A DNA stretch of 9,107 bases from contig PMAK01000153.1 in the NCBI GenBank assembly GCA_003153655.1, forward strand, positions 13,963 through 23,069, written 5' to 3'. Source of the stretch: Phycisphaerales bacterium. Lineage in GTDB: Bacteria; Planctomycetota; Phycisphaerae; Tepidisphaerales; Tepidisphaeraceae. Of this stretch, positions 1 through 6,138 are shown piece by piece. Positions within the stretch are counted from its first letter, which is position 1, and each line of letters starts with the position of its first letter. The position numbers and the translations under genes are program-made. The notes beneath the pieces are model-generated. The model saw only the letters and a program-made list of their open reading frames with translations, did no database searches and was not told where the DNA came from.

Positions 1-674
1 CGATTGAGCGCACTGACGATTCCGTGCGTCATTGATCCGACGTAGCCGAATGGGCTGCCGAAGGCCATCACCCAATCTCCCTTTTCCAGTTCGTCGCTGT
101 CGCCCCATTTCGCGGCGATCAGCCGATCCGCCTTGATCTTCACGACAGCCAGATCCTGCTTGGCATCAGCGCCCATCAGCTTGACATCATGCCCCGAAAA
201 TTTTCTGCCATCCGATAGCGTGACTTCCATTTCATTGGCATCGCCGGCGACGTGATTGTTCGTCAGGATGTACCCATATCCGCCCTCGGTATCCATGATG
301 ACGCCGCTACCCGTTCCGATCTCTTCCATTTCCTGTTGGCCGTTATCGTCATTGTCATTCTGGTCCGGCATATCGCCGTTCCCATGTTGCTGCAAGAATC
401 GGCGAAGCTGATCTTCCGGCCCACGCGCCCGAGCTTCCTTCACCGTCTTGCGAACCCTGATGTTGACGACCGACGGCTCCACAACCTTTCCGACATGACG
501 GAAGACCGTTGAAAGGTCCTCGACGGTGGAAAGCTGCTGCCGCGTGGCATCCACATCCGCTTCCGCCCGCGCAAACTCCACGTGTTCCAAAAGCGGCCTG
601 CCGACGTAATACCCCGCCGTCAGCGCTGAAAGACTCAAGACCGCGACGCCAAACCCCGACCGCATCAATCGCAT
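1..674 (-). CDS. HtrA/DegP-family serine protease, N-terminal part (3' end outside window)
   Basis: Translating the minus strand from the ATG at 674 gives 224 complete codons that stay open to the window edge. Seen: a short basic start (MRLMR) followed by a hydrophobic stretch at about residues 7-24, so an export signal or membrane anchor; a charged low-complexity linker rich in Asp, Asn and Gln at about 97-117; then the trypsin-like domain with GTGSGVI, ILTNNHVAG (catalytic His about 141), QDLAVVKI (catalytic Asp about 174) and GDWVMAFGSPFG. The SGIVSALGR-like segment of the family is visible as HGIVSALN at the edge. The catalytic Ser (GNSGGPL) and any PDZ domains must lie beyond base 1. Members are periplasmic quality-control proteases or, as DegS, the site-1 protease of stress signalling. 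The start is supported by AGGAG six bases upstream. Family assignment is secure; the DegP/DegQ/DegS subtype cannot be decided without the PDZ part. Confidence 0.93.
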   Translation of the reverse strand, partial: MRLMRSGFGVAVLSLSALTAGYYVGRPLLEHVEFARAEADVDATRQQLSTVEDLSTVFRHVGKVVEPSVVNIRVRKTVKEARARGPEDQLRRFLQQHGNGDMPDQNDNDDNGQQEMEEIGTGSGVIMDTEGGYGYILTNNHVAGDANEMEVTLSDGRKFSGHDVKLMGADAKQDLAVVKIKADRLIAAKWGDSDELEKGDWVMAFGSPFGYVGSMTHGIVSALN

Positions 675-680
675 ATAAAT

Positions 681-685
681 CTCCT
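681..685 (-). promoter_or_regulatory. Shine-Dalgarno site of the HtrA-like gene
   Basis: The minus strand reads AGGAG followed by six bases (ATTTAT) and the ATG at 674. This favours 674 over the in-frame ATG three codons later (665). Confidence 0.75.
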
Positions 686-700
686 GTTGCTTTTTGATTT

Positions 701-728
701 TTTATGTCCGCCAAAACAACTTTGGCAA
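701..728 (-). promoter_or_regulatory. Candidate sigma70-type promoter of the HtrA-like gene
   Basis: In the 71 bases between the panB stop and the HtrA start, the minus strand has TTGCCA (723-728, 5 of 6 to the -35 consensus), a 16-base spacer and CATAAA (701-706, 4 of 6 to the -10 consensus). A 6-bp hairpin, GCCAAA/TTTGGC at 710-726, overlaps the spacer and could be an operator. The gene could also be read through from panB, so the promoter is only a candidate. Confidence 0.35.
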
Positions 729-745
729 CCGTCAAAATTCGCAAA

Positions 746-1576
746 CTACTTCTCTATAGGTTTCTCACCGTAATTATGTTCGGCAGCCGGATATTTTCCG
801 CTATTCACCAGTTGTACGTAATGTCGAAACGCTTCGGCCATCGGCGTGGCCAGATCTCCAAGGTTCGGCACAAACTTCGGCCGCCGCGGCGTCAATCCCA
901 ATGCATCATGCGTTACAAACACATACCCATGACAAGCCGGCCCGGCCCCGCAACCGATGACAGGCACCGAAACAGCCTCAACGACCGCCGCCGCGACAGA
1001 AGGGGGCACAGCCTCCAGCAAAATCCCCGCCGCGCCCGCACGTACCACGCGCGTCGCCAACTGTACGATCTGTTTGGCATCAGGTGCGGTGCGCCCCTGA
1101 ACTTTATATTCCCCAATCAATCCAATGGACTGAGGTTTCAGGCCCAGATGCGCAATCACAGCGATCGCGGCATCCGCGAGCCTTCGAACGAGCCTGATCT
1201 GCCCGCTAGCCACTTCTATTTTCACACAGTCGCACCCGGAAAGTTGCATCATCCGAATAGCGTTTTTAACCCCCTGGGTGGTCGAAGCCTGATAAGACCC
1301 GAACGGCATGTCCGCTATCAGCAAGCACTTAGGCGCACCGCGCCGCACCGCCGCCGCGATATCGATCATAAAATCGAGCGATATTGGAACAGTCGTCGGA
1401 TGCCCAAGAATCACGTTCGCCGCGCTATCCCCAACCAGCAGCGCCGGCACCCCCGCCTCCTGCATTAGCCGGGCGGTGGTGTAATCGTAGCACGTAAGCA
1501 TCGGCACCTTCGTGCCTGAAACGCGGGCGGCGCGAAGATCATCCAAAGTAAATTTGCGGGCGGGATCAGAGGACAT
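746..1576 (-). CDS. panB: 3-methyl-2-oxobutanoate hydroxymethyltransferase (ketopantoate hydroxymethyltransferase)
   Basis: This enzyme transfers a hydroxymethyl group from 5,10-methylenetetrahydrofolate to 2-oxoisovalerate to make ketopantoate, the first committed step of pantothenate and CoA synthesis, in the cytoplasm. The 276-residue product covers the whole (beta/alpha)8 barrel; the E. coli enzyme has 264. Seen: MLTCYDYTTA (24-35 region), LLVGDS with metal ligand Asp50, LLIADMPFGSY with metal ligand Asp89, CVKIE with Lys119 and Glu121, HLGLKPQS, the YKVQGR loop, LLEAVP with the probable catalytic Glu188, and IGCGAGPACHG followed by VTHDALGL. These match the E. coli residues Asp45, Asp84, Lys112, Glu114 and Glu181. 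The ATG at 1576 is preferred over a GTG at 1681, which would add 35 non-homologous residues lying across the divergent promoter. No Shine-Dalgarno precedes the ATG; see the promoter entry. HtrA follows 71 bases downstream on the same strand, but no pathway link is evident. Confidence 0.96.
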   Translation of the reverse strand: MSSDPARKFTLDDLRAARVSGTKVPMLTCYDYTTARLMQEAGVPALLVGDSAANVILGHPTTVPISLDFMIDIAAAVRRGAPKCLLIADMPFGSYQASTTQGVKNAIRMMQLSGCDCVKIEVASGQIRLVRRLADAAIAVIAHLGLKPQSIGLIGEYKVQGRTAPDAKQIVQLATRVVRAGAAGILLEAVPPSVAAAVVEAVSVPVIGCGAGPACHGYVFVTHDALGLTPRRPKFVPNLGDLATPMAEAFRHYVQLVNSGKYPAAEHNYGEKPIEK

Positions 1577-1585
1577 AGGCCGGGA

Positions 1586-1615
1586 ATTATACGGGCTATA
1601 CCACGCTCCTGTCGC
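1586..1615 (-). promoter_or_regulatory. panB promoter implying a near-leaderless mRNA
   Basis: The minus strand carries a perfect TATAAT (1586-1591) with GCGACA (1610-1615, 4 of 6 to TTGACA) 18 bases upstream. Only nine bases separate TATAAT from the ATG at 1576. A start site 6-8 bases below the -10 box would leave a 5' leader of about 1-3 bases, which fits the missing Shine-Dalgarno. Confidence 0.55.
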
Positions 1616-1621
1616 TAACGC

Positions 1622-1638
1622 CCACGGCACTCCCGTGG
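1622..1638. repeat. Short inverted repeat between the divergent promoters
   Basis: CCACGG and CCGTGG form a 6-bp dyad with a 5-base loop. It lies upstream of both panB and the M50-like gene, so it could be a shared operator. It could equally be a chance palindrome or part of a small dispersed repeat. No T-run follows it closely enough for a terminator, and none is needed between divergent genes. Confidence 0.3.
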
Positions 1639-1663
1639 AGGGCCTTTTCCCGCCCGCGTTTGC

Positions 1664-1669
1664 TACAAT
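1664..1669 (+). promoter_or_regulatory. -10 box (TACAAT) of the M50-like gene
   Basis: TACAAT matches the -10 consensus at 5 of 6 positions. No good -35 hexamer is seen at 16-18 bases upstream. Transcription would begin near 1676, which excludes the TTG at 1660 as a start and leaves a leader of about 23 bases that contains the Shine-Dalgarno for the TTG at 1699. Confidence 0.45.
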
Positions 1670-1687
1670 CCAACAGAGCACTCTCCG

Positions 1688-1693
1688 AAAGGA
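1688..1693 (+). promoter_or_regulatory. Shine-Dalgarno deciding the TTG start at 1699
   Basis: AAAGGA is followed by five bases (CGCAA) and TTG at 1699. No comparable site precedes the alternative in-frame TTG at 1660. Confidence 0.65.
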
Positions 1694-1698
1694 CGCAA

Positions 1699-2682
1699 TT
1701 GGTTTGGCAGGATCGCGATTACAATCGAGGCGGTGGAGCGGGTGATTACCTCAGCAATCCCGCAGCCCTCCTCAACCTCTCCGTCCCTTTTGGCGCTTGG
1801 TTTGGCGTCCGTGTCCGTCTCCACTTCTGGCTTCTCCTCACGATCATCTTCCTGCTGGCCGACCTCTTCAATCGAGCCCCACCCGTCGTCGTCGGAATTC
1901 AAATTGTCCTTCTACTGGCCGCTCTGTTGGTTCATGACTTCGGCCATCGCATCCTCGCACAATCCGTCGGTGGCCAACTCGATGAATTCATGCTCTGGCC
2001 CATGGGAGGAATGATCTTCCCATCCGTCCCCCCGGGCCCTTGGGCAATGTTCGTCGGCCATATCGGCGGCATCATCGCCAATCTCCTCCTGGCTGCCGGC
2101 AGCATTGTCCTTTTACGCCTTCGTGAAGAATTCTGGTTCATTCCGCCCCTGAGCCCGTTGTCTATGCTTGACGGCTCTATGTTCCGCGGCATGTTCTACA
2201 GCCACGACCTCGTTTCCGTCTCCCTCCTCACCTTTGCCTCGATCAATTCCGCCTTGTTAATTGGAAATTTTCTCCCCTATTACTGGTTCGATGGAGGCGG
2301 TCTTCTCCAATCCATTCTCTGGCCATTCCTCGGCGGATTGGGGGCGCTCAATGTGACCTGCATCATTGGAATGATCCTGGCGGTGCCGATGTTCGCTTTA
2401 TCGCTGGTGCATTCGAATATCATGGGCCTGGTTTTCTGGGCGTTTCTGTTCGCCAGTTCGTACACCGCGCGCAAGACAATGGAGGTTGAGGAAGCCGCGC
2501 CTTCAGCGACAGGCTGGCGATCCCGCCGCTGGGCCAAATCCTCCAACCGCGCTCTCGCCAAGCGGCGTCGCGAAGAGCAGAAGATCGACGCGATCCTCGC
2601 AAAGGTCAGTGCCAAGGGCATGCACTCCCTCACCTGGTGGGAAAAGCGAACGCTGCGAAGCGGATCGCGCCGGATGAAGTAA
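1699..2682 (+). CDS. M50 / site-2-protease-like integral membrane protein with altered HDFGH motif
   Basis: This is a 327-residue polytopic membrane protein starting at TTG (AAAGGA five bases upstream), with N-terminus VWQDRDYNRGG. Hydrophobic segments lie at about residues 41-57, 63-83, 121-139, 171-193, 211-237 and 240-257. M50 hallmarks are recognisable but changed. The HExxH of the second segment is HDFGH (79-83), so Asp replaces the catalytic Glu. EFMLWPMGG follows as in planctomycete relatives. The usual GGPxxN is GGIIAN, without the Pro. The third metal-ligand motif NxLPxxxxDGG is kept as NFLPYYWFDGG (190-200, Asp198). The basic C-terminal tail ends in a KIDAILAKV...SLTWWEKR segment resembling the DUF6576 tail of planctomycete rhomboid and M50 proteins. 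M50 enzymes cut within transmembrane helices, often to free transcription factors. Whether Asp supports catalysis here is unknown, so it may be a pseudoprotease. The gene lies 135 bases upstream of the membrane-tethered sigma gene, same strand. Confidence 0.8.
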   Translation: MVWQDRDYNRGGGAGDYLSNPAALLNLSVPFGAWFGVRVRLHFWLLLTIIFLLADLFNRAPPVVVGIQIVLLLAALLVHDFGHRILAQSVGGQLDEFMLWPMGGMIFPSVPPGPWAMFVGHIGGIIANLLLAAGSIVLLRLREEFWFIPPLSPLSMLDGSMFRGMFYSHDLVSVSLLTFASINSALLIGNFLPYYWFDGGGLLQSILWPFLGGLGALNVTCIIGMILAVPMFALSLVHSNIMGLVFWAFLFASSYTARKTMEVEEAAPSATGWRSRRWAKSSNRALAKRRREEQKIDAILAKVSAKGMHSLTWWEKRTLRSGSRRMK

Positions 2683-2704
2683 GTGTTGAACTTGGGGCAA
2701 ACGA

Positions 2705-2784
2705 ATGCGGCTCCATGGGCGCCAAAGTGCCATCTCGCATGTAATTTTGTTTAACCAAATCAAATAATGCGTCCAAATTCGCAT
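2705..2784 (+). promoter_or_regulatory. Leader of the sigma-fusion gene: alternating ATGCG/CGCAT half-sites and a candidate -10 box
   Basis: The 135-base gap before the sigma gene holds ATGCG (2705), CGCAT (2736), ATGCG (2767) and CGCAT (2780). The first three are spaced 31 bases apart, about three helical turns, and the last two form a dyad with an 8-base loop. AATAAT at 2763-2768 is a 5-of-6 match to a -10 box, but no good -35 lies at the right distance. The arrangement resembles an operator, though 5-mers are short and chance is possible. Confidence 0.3.
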
Positions 2785-2809
2785 CGATCTAACATGGAAC
2801 CTTAGGAAC

Positions 2810-2815
2810 GAGGTG
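2810..2815 (+). promoter_or_regulatory. Shine-Dalgarno region of the sigma-fusion gene
   Basis: GAGGTG lies just before the ATG at 2818, and AGGA lies at 2804-2807. One of these purine-rich runs serves as ribosome binding site and supports the ATG at 2818. The spacing of GAGG is short (about four bases). Confidence 0.5.
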
Positions 2816-2817
2816 TC

Positions 2818-5800
2818 ATGGACCAGAGCGGCGCGGACGATGATCGGCAACTGCTTGAAGCGTTTGCCAGGCAAGCAGACCAGGCCGCGTTCGCGCAGAT
2901 CGTCGACCGGCACGCTCCGTGGGTTTTCGCCGCGGCTCTGCGGCAATTGAAGGACCGTCACCTCGCCGAAGACGCCGTCCAAGTCGTGTTCATCATCCTG
3001 ACACAAAAGGCCCACACCATGAACGCCCGCCAGAAGCTTTCGGGTTGGCTTTTCAATACATTGAACTTCACGGTCAAGAATTTTCGGCGAGCCGAGCAAT
3101 CGAGACGCAAGCATGAAGCGGCCGCGGCACACCCGATGACAATGGCGCCCGAGTCGGCTCCCAGCGAGTGTGCCGAGGAAATCGACGCCGCCGTCGCCCG
3201 GCTCCCTAAAGCCTACCGCCTGATCATTCTGCTCCGGTTCTACCGGGAGCTGTCGTTCGATCAGATCGCTCAGACGCTCGGCACGACCGAGGCCGCCGCG
3301 CGCAAGCGCGTCGATCGGGCGCTGTTCGCATTGCGAAAACATCTCGGCCCGACCGCGGCGACATCATCAGTCGTGGCGGCTTCGGCGACGTTTGGGCGTG
3401 ATCAATCCCCGCCGCTGCTCGGGCAGAACATCGCGCGCGCCGTCTTGGCTTCCAAATGCGCCGGCATCCTCTCACCGGTGGTCAGCGCCGGCGTGAAGGG
3501 CGTTGCGCGCATGATGACCATGATCAAAGCGCAGACGGCCGCCCTGGCGGCGGTCATGAGCCTGATCGTGGCTGTCCCGGCGGCGATCATCGCATGGCGA
3601 GTGATGAGTCCAACCACGGGCATTGTTCAGGCCAGTGCGGCCGGCAGCCGCATCGCGCTGAGCACGCCCGCGCCGCGCGAAGCAACCGTCGGAGGCACCG
3701 TCCGCAACGAAGCGGGTCAGCCGCTCGACGGCGTTCGCGTGCGATTGCGATGGATCGAGTCGATCCGCGGCGTAAACGGCTCGAGGCAAAGATGGCGCAC
3801 GGCCGATCTCCGCACCGACATCAACGGACGCTGGGAATTTTCCCCGATCCAGATGCCGAACGTGTCCGACCTGACCATCAGGCTCGATCATCCGGACTAC
3901 GTCGCGGAAACCAGCGCGCTGCCTCAAAGCGGGAAATTGGCCGATCAAACGGCCGAATTCTTGATGGTGCATGGCGTGCAAGTGACTGGCACGGTTACGG
4001 ACCAAACCGGTAAGGCGATCCGCGGGGCCGCGGTCTCCACCATCCACACGTGGTATGTCGTAAATGACGACGGCACAAAAGTGACCGCCGACCGGGATGG
4101 ACATTTCGCGTTTCCGCCGCAAAAGCCGGGAACGATTACCCTCACCGTTACCGCCAGGGGATTCGGGCCGGAAATGCAGCGGGTGGATGTGGCTGTCGGG
4201 ATGCTCCCGGTAAAAATTGTCCTCGGGCCCGGCGAGACGATCCGCGCACGAATCGTGGATGGAAATGGAAAGCCGGTCGAAGGCGCGACCGTTCGAGCGG
4301 AATTGTGGCGGGGAATGGCTTCGTTGCCGTGGCAAGGCCGCACCGATCGTGACGGTCGTTTCGTCGTGCCCGATGCGCCCGCCGACGCGGTTGAGTTCAC
4401 GATCAGCAAGGATGGCTATCAGACGCTGCTGGGCCAGGACGGTGCGTCGCTCACTGCCGGCGATAGACAGGCCACCCTGACGATGCCCTCGCAGCCGACG
4501 GCCGAGGGCACCGTCGTTGATGCCGATACCGGCAAACCGATTCCGAATTTCGATGTGATCCCCGGCTACCGATTATGGGCCGGAAATCCGCCGTCCTTTT
4601 CCTTTGATCGGACCGAAAAATCCACTGGCGCCCATTACAAATTGACGATCGATGGGCACAGCGAGGTGGCGGACTATTACATTCGGGTGGAGGCCGACGG
4701 GTACGCCCCGGCGGTGACGCCGCCATTTCATGCCAGCGGGCGGTTCGATCTTGCGCTTCATCCAAGTAAGAATTTACACGGCCGCGTAGTCGCCGCCGAC
4801 GGCAGCCCTCTCGCCAAGGCGACGGTCATCCTGGCGCTGCCGGGGGCGCAGGCGGAGTTCTTCGCCAATAAGCTCCTCGGCTCTAACGAGGTGCGGGTTG
4901 CCCAGACCAATGCCGGCGGCGAGTTCAATTTCCGCGCCCAGAGCGGCAGGTTCCACCTGCTGGCGCTCTGCGATTCCGGTTGCGCGATGGCAGTCTTCGA
5001 TCAACAAACAACCTATCCGGTCGAGCTGAAGATTTCCCGTTGGGCGAAGGTTGTCGGCACGCATCCCCTCGGCGACAGCGGAGACGATCCAATGGAGTTG
5101 GTGGCTTGGGTTCGCCCGATCCAGCCGCAGCGCGAGTTTGACGTGACCTATGAATGGAATTACATGCTCACGACGGGTTCCGGCGGCGAATTTCAATTGG
5201 GAAAAGTCCCCAGTTTCGGCGGCCAACCCGTCCAGTTGGGATTCTCGCAAAGCCACTTGAATACGGGGCCATCCGAGCGGCGATGGATTCCCATTCGATT
5301 GTCACCCGGCCAAACCCTCACGCTCGATCTGACGGGCGCGACCGTGGTGGGCAGCGTCGGCAAATCCGGCAGCGGCCCGGGCGGCGTCTGGAGTTCGATC
5401 ACGCTTATCCCCCTGATGAAGCAACCGGCAAAGAATTGGCCGGTGGATTGGTCGAAGGACGCCGAGTTGCCGGCGCCGCTGTACAAAGTCCAATACCACG
5501 GCGCCGGCAGCTTCCGAATCTCAGGCGTGCGGCCGGGCGAATATCAATACGAAACCTGGCTCAATACCAAGCCGCCGCTACGAGCCTCTGGCACAGTGAA
5601 GGTTCCTCCGAGAGATTCGGACACGACGATTGATCTCGGCGAGCTGAAAGGCGAGCCGGTTGTGCCGCTCAAGGTTGGCCAAACACTTCCGGCGGTGCTC
5701 GGTCATATGCTCGACGAAGCCCCGATTGCGCGTCACGATTTCGCGGGAAAATTCGTGCTGGCGGTCCTATGGGACAACGATGGCCGAGAGAGCGCCGCCG

Positions 5801-6129
5801 CGATGCCGGTGCTGACGGCACTGGGCCGACAATTTTCCGGAAATTCTCGCGTGGCGCTGCTCGGGCTCAACCTGGATGCGATCGACAACAACGGCGTGCC
5901 CAGTCGCCCAGATACTCTAGCGGATTCCGCCTGGATCAACGGCTATGTCCCGCAACTCGACGATCGTCTGAATCACGAGTTGGGGAGCAGCTTCCTCCCG
6001 GCTGTCTTCATCCTCAGTCCCGACGGCAAGCTCATCGCGCGAGATGTTCCAGTGAATGAAGCGGGCAGGATTCTATCGCAATTCCTGGAAGGCCCGCGAC
6101 AGCCATCGACAAATCCGTTACCCCAATAA
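2818..6129 (+). CDS. Membrane-tethered ECF-type sigma factor fused to carboxypeptidase-regulatory-like repeats and a degenerate thioredoxin-like domain
   Basis: The product has 1103 residues in one frame. Residues about 10-95 are sigma70 region 2 (QAAFAQIVDRHAPWVF, then HLAEDAVQVVFIILTQKA and a WLFNTLNFTVKNFRR region). Residues about 123-177 are region 4, with the helix-turn-helix FYRELSFDQIAQTLG...AARKRVDRALFALRKHL. A linker (178-238) leads to one hydrophobic span, about 240-260, preceded by Lys and Arg residues, so the sigma part should face the cytoplasm. Outside lie beta-sandwich units of the CarboxypepD_reg type, each with an ETIRARIVDGNGKPVEGATV-like start and a DRDGRF-like turn: about 288-362, 385-460, 470-540, 558-648, 652-735, and a weaker one at 838-925. 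Residues 948-1092 resemble a TlpA/AhpC thioredoxin fold (VLWDNDGRESAAAMPVL; FLPAVFILSPDGK with the cis-Pro region), but CxxC is absent. The only extracytoplasmic cysteines are Cys718 and Cys722. No anti-sigma gene is adjacent. The product likely couples an envelope signal to transcription; the ligand is unknown. Confidence 0.88.
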   Translation: MDQSGADDDRQLLEAFARQADQAAFAQIVDRHAPWVFAAALRQLKDRHLAEDAVQVVFIILTQKAHTMNARQKLSGWLFNTLNFTVKNFRRAEQSRRKHEAAAAHPMTMAPESAPSECAEEIDAAVARLPKAYRLIILLRFYRELSFDQIAQTLGTTEAAARKRVDRALFALRKHLGPTAATSSVVAASATFGRDQSPPLLGQNIARAVLASKCAGILSPVVSAGVKGVARMMTMIKAQTAALAAVMSLIVAVPAAIIAWRVMSPTTGIVQASAAGSRIALSTPAPREATVGGTVRNEAGQPLDGVRVRLRWIESIRGVNGSRQRWRTADLRTDINGRWEFSPIQMPNVSDLTIRLDHPDYVAETSALPQSGKLADQTAEFLMVHGVQVTGTVTDQTGKAIRGAAVSTIHTWYVVNDDGTKVTADRDGHFAFPPQKPGTITLTVTARGFGPEMQRVDVAVGMLPVKIVLGPGETIRARIVDGNGKPVEGATVRAELWRGMASLPWQGRTDRDGRFVVPDAPADAVEFTISKDGYQTLLGQDGASLTAGDRQATLTMPSQPTAEGTVVDADTGKPIPNFDVIPGYRLWAGNPPSFSFDRTEKSTGAHYKLTIDGHSEVADYYIRVEADGYAPAVTPPFHASGRFDLALHPSKNLHGRVVAADGSPLAKATVILALPGAQAEFFANKLLGSNEVRVAQTNAGGEFNFRAQSGRFHLLALCDSGCAMAVFDQQTTYPVELKISRWAKVVGTHPLGDSGDDPMELVAWVRPIQPQREFDVTYEWNYMLTTGSGGEFQLGKVPSFGGQPVQLGFSQSHLNTGPSERRWIPIRLSPGQTLTLDLTGATVVGSVGKSGSGPGGVWSSITLIPLMKQPAKNWPVDWSKDAELPAPLYKVQYHGAGSFRISGVRPGEYQYETWLNTKPPLRASGTVKVPPRDSDTTIDLGELKGEPVVPLKVGQTLPAVLGHMLDEAPIARHDFAGKFVLAVLWDNDGRESAAAMPVLTALGRQFSGNSRVALLGLNLDAIDNNGVPSRPDTLADSAWINGYVPQLDDRLNHELGSSFLPAVFILSPDGKLIARDVPVNEAGRILSQFLEGPRQPSTNPLPQ

Positions 6130-6138
6130 AATCCGATT

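Noticed and set aside
710..726. GCCAAA/TTTGGC hairpin as a panB terminator
   Set aside because: On the minus strand it is followed by A-rich rather than T-rich sequence; it is noted only as a possible operator.
704..1468. Long open frame on the plus strand (254 codons) opposite panB
   Set aside because: Its product is Arg- and His-rich with no family resemblance, and it lies antisense to clearly conserved panB coding sequence.
746..1681. Longer panB reading from a GTG at 1681
   Set aside because: The extra 35 residues have no PanB similarity and cross the TATAAT box of panB and the -10 box of the divergent gene.
2796..2817. ECF-like promoter, GGAAC then GTC, suggesting autoregulation of the sigma fusion
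   Set aside because: The spacing is 14 bases and the GTC abuts the ATG, so transcription would begin inside the gene and lose the ribosome site.
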